Positions 12,180 through 23,644 of a stretch of 64,000 nucleotides of DNA are shown piece after piece. Source of the stretch: Diphasiastrum complanatum (taxonomy: Eukaryota; Streptophyta; Lycopodiopsida; Lycopodiales; Lycopodiaceae). Every line of letters starts with the position of its first letter. Position 1 is the stretch's first letter. The stretch covers positions 46,812,042-46,876,041 of the forward strand of contig CM055099.1 of NCBI GenBank assembly GCA_029204225.1. The letters are read 5' to 3'. Both the position numbers and the translations under genes were made by a program. Below the pieces are notes generated by a model, which ran no database searches, was not told the DNA's origin, and worked only from the letters and a program-made list of their open reading frames with translations.

Positions 12180-12665
12180 TAGTCACAGTTACTGCGTATA
12201 CCATATTTTATGTAACTGTACATACTATATTTCTATAACTGTAACTAGTATAGTTAGAAAATTTCATTATACTAACCAGCATAGTCAAGTAAATTTAACT
12301 TGAGGTATTGACGTCGGGCAGATTAGCACGTGTCGGGCAGGAAGAAGAAACCAATGGGATACGTCCATGCTGCCCGGACACAAATTTCAAACTTTTCTAT
12401 ATTGCATTTTTATTTTTTAGTTAATTTGAACTACGTTACGTAGATTTCAAATCTGTGCATTTTGATTGGGCCTGGTGATGGTCGAAACTAAAGAAAAAAA
12501 ATAAAAGTATCTTTACAAAGGGTCTTTCTGATATTGAGAACTCCTCCAATGTTTTGCCGAAAGGTGCATGTAAAATAATCTTCAAAAAAGAAAGGGGAGG
12601 TGCACAGATTCCGTTCTCTGAGGCGCCTCCCTTTTCTTCATTAAAAAAGTAAAAATGAGATTATG
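12180..12665 (-). repeat. C-side end of element copy 1: sub-terminal motif array and end sequence
   Basis: Upstream of gene C, repeated TAACTGTAACTATAG-like motifs in both orientations occupy 12,180-12,290. Further out is the palindrome CTACGTTACGTAG near 12,432, then 'aaagtatctttacaaaggg' and 'tctgatattgagaactcctc' (about 12,504-12,546). The outer part reappears reverse-complemented at 26,705-26,890 and, reading outward from gene B, at 18,921-19,045. These matches suggest terminal inverted repeats of a DNA element. The exact end base cannot be set from one window. Confidence 0.6.
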
Positions 12666-12829
12666 TTTAGTTGAAAGGCGTAGCCCTCTAGACTTCAAAC
12701 CAAGATGCATTTATAAAAACTTCACGACCCTCTTTGCAATATCGTAAATCCATTACTTGGCCTACAAATCTATTTTCTAGATCTACATTAAAGTTTTACA
12801 ATACTCCTCTTAATGTGGATGTAGAAAAA

Positions 12830-13970
12830 CCTATATTTTAATATTTAACTATGTGTTAATCAATCATGTTTGTTCTTTTGCCAATGCCTTGGTGAAAATA
12901 TCGATTATCATGTACCATGGAATTTGAGGTATAGAGTCAAAGCCATACAACTCAAGTTGTCACAAAATAGGATTCTTGGATTTCTCTGTGGCATACTAAC
13001 ATTTGATAGCAATGGCCTCAGCCAAACCACTTTCTTTGTTGCATGTGTAGATGCTATGTACTCAGCTTTGGTTGAGGACAAGGTCATTGAGGTTTGTTTC
13101 CCATTGTTACAGGAGATTGGTCCATTGTTCATCATAAACAAATATCCAAAAGTTGACCTTTTGATCTCCAGCCCAGTCTGCATTTGTGTATCCTCTTAAA
13201 ACATTAGCCTCTTTTGTCTTATTGCCATAGTAGATGCATATATTTTCGATAGTATGTATTTATCTGAGATCCCTTCAACAATGGCGCTGCTTTCCAATGC
13301 ATAATTTTCCTTGGATTTGACACAAACAAGCTCAAAGTACTTACTGAATAGGCAATGTCTAGTTCGGTACAAACCATGAGGTACATTAAGAATCCAATTA
13401 TCTGGTGATAATATGACACTTCTTCTGATTGGAAATATTGATCGTCTTTAAACCTGAGTCCATAGGTGTGTCAAGTAACTATAAGTAGCTTATATTTAGT
13501 CACCTCAGACTTTGATATCATGGATATACTTTTGTTGGTTGATGCATATTTCCCCAGTGTCTCTTTTTCTATGTATTTGCATTCCTAGATGATAGTGAGC
13601 TTCTCCAAAATTGGTCATTTCAAATTCACTCAAGAGCATTTCCTTGGTGTGAAGTAATAACTTTGTATCATTTTTGTATAGTATTGTATCATCCACCTAC
13701 AAAAAGTTTATGATGAAAGATTTATCGGCCAATTAATAGTACACATTCAAGTCAGCTATACTTGGAATAAATTTGTTATCCAAAATGAATGCATTGATTC
13801 TTTGAAGCCATGCTCTTGGTGATTGCTTAAGCCCATACAAGGTATATGAGGGTGATTTTATACCAGTAGATATAGCATGTGCATGATGACATGCAATCCC
13901 CATGTAGTCTAGTCTCACTCTATAACCAATTGATAGTCTCTCTGCATGCATGCAACCGTCAGTTACCATG
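12830..13970 (-). mobile_element. Ty1/copia pol fragment (RT and RNase H)
   Basis: Read on the minus strand, the blocks appear in copia order. They include YTLYGLKQSPRAWLQRINAF, MDDTILYKND (in place of YVDD), FGEAHYHLGMQIHR, a motif region with LDIAYSVSTLSLFVSNPRK, and RNase H with STKAEYIASTHATKKVVWLR. Stops and small shifts separate them. No LTR is visible on either side, so this is a truncated, decayed piece. It lies between the two halves of element copy 1. Confidence 0.85.
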
Positions 13971-13974
13971 TGTA

Positions 13975-14635
13975 GCTCCAGATCTCACTATAGAAATATG
14001 CCTGGGAACTCACAAGATTATTAATTATCAAACTGGCCTTGAATGACATTTTGAGGTGTAATTTAAAGTCTCGACATTGGAGGGACTAAATACCCATGTC
14101 AAGGATTTTAATCGACATGGACATAACACTTATGGCCTCATAAATCAAAGTTGATCTCAAACTTCCTTTGCAATCTTTGTCTCTCAAATTTAAGTCATTG
14201 CTAGTTCACTAAAACATATGAAAATGATCAGCTTTGTCTTCACCTATATTATGGTTATTTAATATGCTTGAGTTCGACTTGATGCCTACAATTTAGCATC
14301 AAGATCTGTCATATCAGCTGGCTAAACAACTCCCTAGAGTCTTCTCTGCTTAAATAGGGTATTCATCTTCCAGCTTCATGAATGATAATTGGAAGCTCAA
14401 AGCCTTCCTATCATCCTGGATTCAATAACTTCCCCAAAGCAACTTCCACTTTGTCATCCATGAAGTGCACCCCCTACTCTCCCTTCTGTGAGAAATTTGA
14501 GCGCAAATCCACGATAAACTTGTGATAGTTGGAGCTCATTTGTGGACCCATAAGAATTAAAAGGGTATGTTCACGTCGAGCTCTAGAGACATAGCTCCAA
14601 AGGCAACAAAGCTTATGAAAAAAGAGATATGCGGA
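13975..14635. other. no gene supported
   Basis: Nothing recognisable. This may be upstream copia sequence decayed beyond recognition, or flank brought in by the inversion inferred for copy 1. Confidence 0.4.
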
Positions 14636-14639
14636 GCCT

Positions 14640-15193
14640 AAAAAAAAGTGAAAAAAATTCATCGAAGTTTGTGATTTTATATCGCGGTTCGTACGTGCGA
14701 AAGAACGTCCTATCACACGTGTGGGAGTTGTACGGACAAATGCGAGAGCGACACGTTCACCTTGTCACATTACACATGTGAGATTTGTACGATCTAATGC
14801 GAGAGCGACACGTGTTGTCGAGCAAACGAATGAACATGCGACATGTGTCCAGGTGTCATTTCACACATGTGTTGGTGTCACCTCACACATGCCTGTGCCT
14901 GTAGTCCAATTGAAAGTTGACACGTGTCCTAAGTCCGTTGACCACACGTGCAAAAATTTAGTATAAATGGCAAGAAAACCGATTAATTTTTTACCTTTTC
15001 CGTTCTCAAAATTCGCGGCATATCGCTCTTGTGCGTGCTCATTGCCTTCCGTTTGCTTGCAACTATAGCTACTCACGCACAAGTGCGATATTCGGTATCA
15101 ACCTGTCGTACATATCCCTCTTGTGCACCATTTTGATAGTTAGTTTTGGTTCAGTTCTCCCTCACGCACAAGTGCGATATTCACGTTACTGCC
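14640..15193. promoter_or_regulatory. promoter of gene A copy 1, with the former gene H side
   Basis: Many CACGTG/CACATG boxes (near 14,716, 14,774, 14,809, 14,868, 14,920 and 14,944) are followed by a TATA box, agtataaatggc, at about 14,960. A leader with at least four partly palindromic ATATCGCACTTGTGCG-type motifs follows (15,010-15,185). On the other side, near 14,675, the minus strand carries cgatataaaatc, a second TATA box pointing away, as expected for the missing divergent gene H. Confidence 0.7.
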
Positions 15194-16690
15194 ATGGCCT
15201 CTTCCTCATCATCCTCACGAGATTCAGGCTTGAGTTTATTTCTTAGTGAATTTGGGATTACTGAAAACCTAGACTATTTCCATAGTCTATTCAGGCCATA
15301 TCTACATGTTTTTAGGACTGCACAACCAAATTATGATGTATTTTATGACCATTGTGTCAGATTCAGAGATATACTTAGTAAGCCTGTTTTCTCCGTAGCT
15401 CCACTCCAGTACATGCATTATACTGATTTTGTTCATTTCTTCCCAGCTTTCAGACATAGACTTGATAGAATGTTCACCAAATTGTTTGATCTTTTTTCAA
15501 AACCAGTTCAATGTGTCCGTATACCAACAAGAAATGTCGATTGGTTGAATTTCAGAGTGGTTTTGTACTTTTCCTGTTAGTTCAGATCCCAGATGATGAT
15601 GAAGTTTCTGTTGCTAACCCTCCTTTTGTACCATCCTCTGTTCAGTCAGCTATTAAGGATATCAGTCACTTTCTTATCGACACTCCTGATAAGGAAAGTG
15701 ACTTTATTGATGTAAATACTGATGTTCTCCGGGATTCTTTCATTGGCCAAATACATCTGATGATGAATCCAAATCTATGGAGGAGTTGAAATGTCTTTTC
15801 AATTTGCTTGTATATTATATTAATGACGATGTATATTTTACTATTTCTGATTTATGTAAAAATTTTTACTATCGTGAGGACGAGGTTCTATGTTTATTAT
15901 CTGGCACAATTTTCGAATTCTCCGACTTTGTAGATTTTGAAACAGATGACCTTGTTGCTGGTATTGATTTTGATGATGAGGAGGGACTTATGACCAGTGA
16001 AGAATACCTGAATAAGACTTTATCAAATATAGCTGAGGATGGACGAGGCAGACCATCCGATGAAGAATTCACGGCATTTTAATCCCAGATGGGCTTCCCT
16101 CATCCATCATTAATGCATTTCACTAATGATTCCACTTCAGTACGTGGTCATTATATTGATCATCCTGATCTGGTTGCTGCTGATGATGAAGAATGTGTAA
16201 GTGTTTAATCTTTCTTGCATTTGAATGTTTTCAATCACTGAATGTAAACATATTTCCTATTGCAGGATGCTCTCATAATAGATGATTTTGCTGCGAGATG
16301 AGGTGGGTTCAGACAACACGCATCCTCGTTCCAGAGGGACAGTGGACTGGGCCACTATCTTAGGCATTTTCTGAAGAATGAGATCCGTATTGCTCATTCC
16401 AAGCTGAGCCCAGTCGGGGAGAGTCTTATAATGGCAGTTAAAGCTTTATCATTTTACCTAGGAGGACATAAATTTGTTAAGACGAATAAGATCATTTTTG
16501 TCAATTGAACATTTTAGGCTTTACTGATGGGAATGTTCCTTTAAGGAGCTCCCATTATTCATTGTATTTCACTTATATTGAGCTTAGTGGAAATAAGGAT
16601 AATGCACATCTATTAGATGCATACGCTAGCAGAGAATTTCTTCATGACAATACTGCCATAGAATCTGATACAAGATCTGATGATGAATAG
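15194..16690 (+). pseudogene. gene A copy 1: orphan protein gene of the element
   Basis: The ATG at 15,194 follows the promoter and motif array directly. The reading passes through three frames. The first has LFLSEFGITENLDYFHSLF and HRLDRMFTKLFDLF. The second has NKKCRLVEFQSGFVLFLL. The third is acidic, with YYINDDVYFTISDLCKNFYY and VDFETDDLVAGIDFDDEEG. A GT-AG intron lies at 16,197-16,265 (donor GAATGT/gtaagt). The next exon holds FQRDSGLGHYLRHFLKNEIR and HSKLSP, and a last block ends DTRSDDE at 16,690. All of these blocks except the last recur in copy 2, and the first two in copy 3. I recognise no known domain. The acidic middle and conserved GHYL-K-F block are its clearest traits. Frameshifts near 15,530 and 15,785 and stops at 16,080 and 16,298 break it. 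Confidence 0.7.
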
Positions 16691-16894
16691 TTGACACTTT
16701 GTATTTTGGTATAATACAATCAATACATTTACATTGGTTATTTCTCCTCTCTTGTTCAATGAATTTGCAAATCAATTCTAAACATGTCATGATTTGATGA
16801 CAATGATGATTTTCTACTCATCAATCATCTAATTTTCTCTTCCTGTATGAACTTGCATGCTTTTCTAAACTTGTTGTATCGTGTGGACTTTGTT

Positions 16895-18509
16895 ATATGT
16901 CAAATCTGAACTCTGCGGTAGAACCACTGAAACAATTGACAAATGTAGTTTCGTTTTTCATTGGTTCCTGCATGTTGTGTATTTCGATGAAATGTTGCTC
17001 GTGCTTGCCAATGTGAATTCTCCATCCCTTGTGATGACCATACACTCAAGCTTCCATATGTATTTGCAAAAAATGTTGTATGATCTCTTAGTATGTGCTG
17101 CATATGTCAAAATCATAATGTTAGTCTTATGTTTGGATCTAAATATATATGAAAATTTGAAAGCATTTTGAAAATTTTATACTAACTATGTAATGAGTGA
17201 TGTGATCTTCTTTCCATGCTTTTGATACTACATTAACAAACTCGACACAAGTCCTTTGGACAGCTTTCTTATCAATATCAGAGTATTTTTCTTTCATACT
17301 ATATGTGACGATGTATCTCAGCAAGTAATTTAGATCAACAAATAAATTGTTTGATGAATTATAGAATATCGATCTTCCATCAGTTTTATACACCTCCTCA
17401 TTATGAAATGGAGTTCCAGTGATCTTATGCATACCTATGTTTAATGTATCTCTCTCTTTCTTCAAGTAATATGTCCTAGGGATTGGGACTTTTCTAATTT
17501 GAACTTGCTTAAAAGCTTCTCTAATTAGTTTAAATATTGTTGCATATGCTTCCTTGCTAATACCTGCAAAATCACAAGCACCCTGAACTATAGTCTTTAT
17601 CTAAAAAATTTGAATGTCCACCATCAAAGACTCTGCTATTTTACTCTTTACATTTGAAATCCTATTGTTCATCATGATACGCTTAGTGGATTTGCAAATC
17701 AATATTGTGCCCAATGACATTTTTAGTGAAGCATTGTCTTTAATATTCCGAGGAGCTACTAATGCAGATCTGCAAAAAAAAACAGATAGTTAACAGAATA
17801 TCACCATAGCTGAAATTAAATCCAAATGTCATTGAAAAACTTACAAAAATCAAAATATGCTTACTTGAATGCACGGATAACCTCCTTTTGAAAGCGTTTG
17901 AATATCCTTGCAACTTTGTCGCTTTCGCTTCTTACTTTCAGCCTTTTTCTTTGCCACATCCACATCCTTCAATAATTGTAAGTTTTCAATACGAATAGAC
18001 TGTAAGACTGATTGCATTTGCTCTAGTTCTGATTTGATATTGATTGTTATCTTCTGTAATGATTCATTATTTTTTTTAAGTTGTTCATTTTCTTCTAACG
18101 TCTTTTGGAGATGACAATCTCTATTCTGACAATAAGAGGATATCCGAATTAACTCACCTTCTAAAAAGTGAACTTTATTTATATAAAGTTGTTTTCCATG
18201 GCCCATTGCATATCCATGTAACTAAATGAGTTATTGAAGAGAATGTGGGATGTGTCAAAGTGCTTGGATCTTGTGGATATAATGTTCCATCTATCCATAA
18301 ATCCAAGTATTTTTTTCCTTCTACCCTGTAACGAGAACGATCCTCAACAAATATTTGAATTCCTTTGCCTCCTCTTCTCTGCAAAGGTGCCAAATCAATA
18401 GGGATATCCACATGTAAATGATATAATGTCATCATCAAAAAAATAATAGAGTAATCAGTTGCATCAAAGTACTATGACCAGATTCTATGAAGCAAAATAA
18501 AATACTCAT
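16895..18509 (-). pseudogene. gene B copy 1: coiled-coil, NLS-bearing protein, candidate transposase
   Basis: The likely start is the ATG at 18,509, with a T-run shift near 18,440 leading into MMTLYHLHVDIPIDLAPLQ and EGKKYLDLWIDGTLYPQDPS. Next comes a long coiled coil (LQKTLEENEQLKKNNESLQ) and a basic patch ESKKRKRQ. An intron at 17,770-17,864 has the same position in all three copies. The second exon has MMNNRISNVKSKIAESLMVD, QVQIRKVPIPRTYYLKKER and KAWKEDHITHYIV. The C-terminal block, in another frame, is SSQGMENSHWQARATFH, NTQHAGTNEKRN and QLFQWFYRRVQI. Its conservation in copy 2 marks it as the functional core. A DNA-transposase role is inferred only from context. It converges on gene A. 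Confidence 0.7.
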
Positions 18510-18764
18510 CTTTGATTATATTATATACTATGTACGATCAATCCAATCTCCATGCTTGTATTCTTGATTCAAATTTGGAAATGCCGCTCATTTTTTCATT
18601 CCAATAGGTAGTTGGCGCTCATATTTCCATTTTCGTGGAAGGAATGCATATGTAAACATTTTGCAATTTTTCTTACATTCGAATTTGGGGATGGCGGTCA
18701 TATTCTAGATCCAGTGAAAATATTTTAAATTGTAACCAATGGAGGGAATATTTTTGAATTTAGT

Positions 18765-19045
18765 CAAGTTATACTACGAACTGTTAACAGTTCTTAACTG
18801 TGACTATAGACACTGTGGTTAGATCATTGGGAGTTGGGGAGGCCTTGGGAGTGGTGTGGGCAAGCAAATAAACAATATTGTTTTTTTTATTTTGATATTT
18901 TTCTATATCCTATATGGCATTCCTTAAAGGATCTTTTTGATATTGAGAAATCCTCTAATGAAAGATGTACCTTTTTGTATACCCACCTTCACATGGAAGG
19001 TGCGTGTAAATTCATTAAGAAAAGTAAAAACTGAAATTACGGCAG
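18765..19045 (-). repeat. B-side end of element copy 1: sub-terminal motifs and end sequence
   Basis: Upstream of gene B, near 18,775-18,825, AACTGTTAACAGTTC and AACTGTGACTATAG resemble the motifs upstream of gene C. From about 18,925 the sequence 'aaaggatctttttgatattg' and 'agaaatcctctaatg' matches 12,528-12,551. The later 'aaggtgcgtgtaaa' and 'aagtaaaaactgaaatta' match 12,560-12,660. Reading outward, both ends of the element therefore look alike. Confidence 0.6.
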
Positions 19046-19063
19046 GGAAAGTAGCCTCCTCAA

Positions 19064-19120
19064 GGCATTCCGCCCAAGGGCTTTTGCCCTCGGGCGGACA
19101 CCCTTCTTGGGCGGAATGCC
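19064..19120. repeat. long hairpin-forming inverted repeat
   Basis: GGCATTCCGCCCAAGGG at 19,064-19,080 pairs with CCCTTCTTGGGCGGAATGCC at 19,101-19,120, leaving a 20-base loop. It lies just outside the B-side end of element copy 1. A poly-C run follows at about 19,161-19,176. Confidence 0.85.
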
Positions 19121-19882
19121 CTAAGAGGGCGACACCCCCATTCGCCGCCCACTCCCCTTTCCCCCCCCCCCCCCCCAAAAAAAAACAAATAAAAAATAAA
19201 AAACAAAAAATATTCAATGGATCAATGGCCCTTTGTTGCTACATGGGTAATTCATGATTTTTACTTGGTCATTTTGAGCTACTGCTAATTGAGTATTGAG
19301 TGGTCGGTTCATTAAAGCCCAATATGACCTCTACGACCACAATGTCGTGGGCTTAAAATATGAGGCTTTGGAATAGTAATTGCCTCCAAAATACAAAAAG
19401 AAAAGGGTTTAATACATAGTCATTAAAAGGCTTTTAAAAGCTTCCAACGTGTGTTTTATATCTCTAAAGAACAAAACTTGCCTCCATGAGAGTACGTAAA
19501 AGAATTCTGGCTATCTGCAAGATTTCTTCCACCTTCATATTGGATAACTAAATGATGGGTTTTGCGTTTTGAGCAATACAATGCAGCAATTGCACTCTCA
19601 CAGAAAAAAAATTTGTGAAATAGCAATCATGATGTAGATACCTATCCCCCTGGGGCATCATGAGGAAATCACAAAGAATTGCAGGTGGGGATAACTTCCT
19701 TGAAAACCAAGTCCTAAGATCCAGTTTTATGAAGCCCTCTGTAGTATGTACTGAGAGTGCTTCTGAAAGAATGTTGTTTTGGAGGATTTTTACGACCGTA
19801 TAGAGAGCAAAACTACTGAAAACTTTTGTTGTGTAAGCAAAAAAAATGGTGTAATACCCAGATGAGAGATAGTGTGGGAATC

Positions 19883-21905
19883 TTATTGTCCCGGTTGAAT
19901 GGCAGTACCTTTGATTAAAGGCTTTTCCTCATCAATGTTTTCCCTGTTGCACCATGAATCAGATATGGCTTTCATCTCAAGTTCTGGAGACATAATCTTT
20001 GTTGTTGTGCAGAGTGATTGATCAATCTGTTGTGCAGTGTCAGTTAGCTGTTGTGCTCTTTCTGCCTGTAGCAACCAATCCGTACGAGACATTGCAACTA
20101 GCATAAGAGTAGCACAGGTTGCTTGTGCTGCTAGTAATCCAAACCACAGCCCTGCAAAGCCAGTACCGAATAGGAAACCCAGCATCATTGCAACTGGCAT
20201 CCCCACGAAGTAGAAAGATCCAAGATTTATGTTTGCCCCAGTTGCAGGCCGTGCACTGCCTCTCAGAACACCACAGCCTGTAGTTTGTGGACAATTGCCG
20301 AGCTCGCACAAGCCTACTATTGGCATTGCCAATGAAGTAAGAGCAAGAATTTGTTTGTCATTCGTGAAAAGTCCACCCCATACGTTTCTCATTGTTGTGG
20401 TAAATGTCATTGCAAATAGTCCAAGTGCAGTTGCGCATACAAGGGCAACAAGCGAGGCAAATCTGGCCTTGGCTGGCCTGTTAGCACCCAGCTCATTGCC
20501 TACTCGGGTAGACACAGCGAGGCTCAGTGATGACGGGAAAATGTAAACTAGGGATGTTGTTTGGATTAAGATGCCCATTGTTGCAACTGCTGCCTTTGGA
20601 TTGCTTAACAGCCCTGACAAAATGATCATAAATTCATACCACCACCACTCTAAACACACTGAAACACAGCTTGGAATGGCAAGACTGAGTAAAGGCTTCC
20701 ACTCCTTCAAACAATCTAAAGACCAGCCTCCCCAACTCTTTTCGGGTTCCCCAGAAATCCACAAATAACCAACCAGGAAAAGAACAAGATTGAAGTTTGT
20801 CCATGCAGCTCCCAAAGCAACACCTTCAACTCCCATCTTTAAATAAAAAACCAAAAACAAGTTTATTGGTAAGTGAAATATAACTGCTAACGCAGTGCAC
20901 CATGTGAGGGGTGCCGTAATGCCCTGTGTGCGAAGGTAAATTTTTAAAGGGTTCAAGATTGCCTGAGCAAGGAGGTCTGGAATGCAGAAGAGAATGTATG
21001 CGCCAGCCATAGCTGTGATGTCTTTGTCTTGCCCGCACCACAGAAGTACCCTTTGAGTGTTTAGCCAAAGAAATCCTATAGGAATACAGGCACACAGAAG
21101 AATCAGGATCATTCGCTGCAGTGAAAGTCCTATCAAATGCCACCTCTTCGCTCCATAAGCTTGCCCACAAATAGGCTCCATACCCATCGCCAATCCGGAA
21201 AGCACAGAATATCCAGTTATATTTGCGAAACCAATTGACAATGATCCCCCAGCCAATTCTAACTCTCCCAGGCGACCTAGGAAGAGCATGGATGTTATGT
21301 TTCTCGCATAAAGGAGCAGGCCCATCATCACCATAGGCCCTGCTATGCTGCTCATCTGCTGCAACTCCTCTATTACCTGCATAATATATACATCAAATTG
21401 TTAATAAAGATGACTGTTGAATGCAGAGTAGTTTAAGGCAGACGTTGAATAAACCATGCATTAAGAGGGTGTTTAACTGTAATTTTTCACGTATGTGAAT
21501 TATTGTCCTTGGCATTCTTTTAAGCTCTAGATTTAAATCCTGCTCTCAGTGAGCAACTTCCACAGTTTGGAATCTTCACTGATGCATGGATTATGTTGAG
21601 TCTTTTCAGTTTATACAAAATCGCTCTCATCTCAAAAACAGTTAGGCGCGCAAGAATTGAAGCGCTATCTAATTTGTACCGACCTCAATTAGAGTTGGCC
21701 ATCTTTTAAGATCAAGCTCGATGCCACAAACCACCTTGATTGTTTCTCCAGCCTCACGATTATCAGGCCGAACCTCAGGTATATTGATTAGAGTCTGGTC
21801 CTCAATACTGTTCTTTTCTAGATGCATGACAGAACCCGCTCCATACCTAAGATCGCAGGCGACAGAAATATCCGCTCCACAAGGACAAACACTAAGCATA
21901 CACAT
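19883..21905 (-). CDS. MATE (DETOXIFICATION-type) efflux transporter, two exons
   Basis: Exon 1 runs 21,905-21,684 and exon 2 runs 21,376-19,883, with a 307-base GT-AG intron. Joining them makes PTLIEVIEELQQM and gives about 571 residues, a little longer than the 450-550 usual for plant MATE proteins. The start is fixed by an in-frame TAG a few codons upstream of the ATG. Exon 2 carries about twelve hydrophobic segments, in two halves. Plant-MATE signatures are LAMGMEPICGQAYGA in the first half, RVGNELGANRPAKARF at the start of the second, and CPQTTGCGVLRGSARPATGA after it. The cytosolic tail is hydrophilic. Plant MATE proteins are proton- or sodium-coupled antiporters for organic cations, flavonoids, citrate or hormones. 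The cysteine-rich CGVLRG block suggests the DTX48-56 branch. The substrate cannot be read from sequence. The frame is intact, so I take it as a live host gene. Confidence 0.93.
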
Positions 21906-22005
21906 CTTTACCGGCTATAGAGATATTTTGATGTCACTTGCATTGAGCTCTTGAATTCACTCTCTAACCGGATGCTGACAGAGAATCTGAGCTACCCAAT
22001 TATCT

Positions 22006-22007
<2 letters not shown>

Positions 22008-22054
<47 letters not shown>
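22008..22054. repeat. (CT)n microsatellite upstream of the MATE gene
   Basis: About 23 CT units lie roughly 105 bases upstream of the MATE start. On the gene's strand this is a GA tract in the 5' region, a common plant promoter or leader feature. Confidence 0.85.
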
Positions 22055-22057
<3 letters not shown>

Positions 22058-22059
22058 CC

Positions 22060-23060
22060 CGGCCACTAAGAGTTGCTTATACTGCAATTGATCTGGGCTT
22101 AAGCATGAGTTGGTCCGCAAAGGAAAAAGCTACTCAACATGCAGCAGCTGATAGCTATCATGGAGCCGTCATTCTTCGTGACAGGCTTAAATTTTGTGTC
22201 TTTTGTTAGGCTATAAGTTGTGGACGTATCACTTGTGAGGAATTATGTGCTTGTGTAAGGTGCTCTTGTTCCAAAGAGCCAATCCCACGAACCCAACAAG
22301 CTTTTTTTCTTTTCTGGGAATGGCTCTCAAAGCTCAACGTGTCGTTTGGATCTTTACCCTTTCCTGCAACCCCCAACTTTCCACCGACCATGCACATTCA
22401 TCCACTTCTCCCATCTCTCTCAAAGCTGGTTGTAACTCAGATCATCATAGTGAAGGATGAATCACACGCTAAAAGCATAAGCTCAGCTTTACAATATATC
22501 TTCTGCTCCTTCCTCTAGTCTGTCGCTCTCGTCCACTTCACACAGCTCCCCCACCCCCACCTCCTCTCTCTCTATCTCTTGCTGAGATTCTGCTGAGATA
22601 TGGACCACCCACAGAAGACTAGAAGCTACCTCTGTCTGGGCTGCTGGCTCTGTGCCTACAGCAGCAGCAGCAGAAGCAGCTTTGTTTGTTGGCAGGGAAA
22701 AAGAAGCTGCAGAGAAGAAGAGGAAGAGGAAGAAGAATAAGAATAAGCAAAACCAAGGGCTTCTATACTAGTTCTAACTTCTGATGCTGGACGCTGGGAG
22801 TCACTGATCCGTAGACTGCTGGTTGTCATGAGCTCGCTTTCTCCAGCTTTAAAATATGTGTGTGTGTGTGGCGCGGGGGGGGGGGGGGGGGGGCGGGGAT
22901 TGGGGGCTCGTCGTCCACCAGCCGCCCCCGCCACCACTCAAGGCTCACGCATCTTCCTCGTGATCACTTCCAACTCTCAACCAAACACGCATCCTCTCTC
23001 TTTCTTTCTCTCTCTTTCGCCTCCACACACACACACCATATATGCCACTCACCACCACAC
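22060..23060. other. low-complexity upstream region, no gene supported
   Basis: Pyrimidine-rich and purine-rich blocks, a CAG run near 22,665, a run of about 18 G near 22,873 and a CA run near 23,025. It could hold the MATE promoter or the leader of an unseen transcript. Confidence 0.4.
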
Positions 23061-23159
23061 CATGCATCCATGGCATATGAACATGAGACCAAAGTCCAAA
23101 CAATATGTTTTATGACTAGTGCATGTTTTGAGAGCATCATACTATGTCTTCCAATGCTC

Positions 23160-23640
23160 TTACACATCCACTTCTCTTAAACAACTTGGGTAGTTCCAAT
23201 ATTGCTCTTAAACTTCCACTCCTCTTAAACGAGGTGATTTGACTCCAATAGTACTGGATCTACACAAGGTGATTTGAAAGATCTCCAATAGCTGTCTATC
23301 TAGACAAATGAGGTGATTTGAAAGCTCTCCAGTAGTGTCTGTCTAGACAAGGTGACCTGAAAGCTCTCAAATAGTTCCACACATTGGGGGGGAAATGGAA
23401 AGAATTATGTGTTTCAATTTTAAGTCATACAATAGAAAACACATTTCTTAACTCCAACCGAAGACACATTGGCTTTCAAGGAATCATCATCATAGCTTCC
23501 CACTATTGATTCAAATGAAAAGAAATCAATCTTGCAATTTGTAAGTATACAATAGAAAACACATTTTTGAGTTCAAACTCACCCATAAGAGACGTAAGCT
23601 TTTCAAAGAATTATCACAATAGCTTCCCACTATTGTTGCA
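23160..23640. repeat. minisatellite and adjacent ~115 bp duplication
   Basis: From about 23,225 to 23,375 a ~50-60 bp unit recurs three to four times (gaggtgatttgaaagctctcc and gtctgtctagacaa). From about 23,420 to 23,640 a ~115 bp unit occurs twice ('acaatagaaaacacattt' and 'tagcttcccactattg'). Confidence 0.75.
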
Positions 23641-23644
23641 AAGG

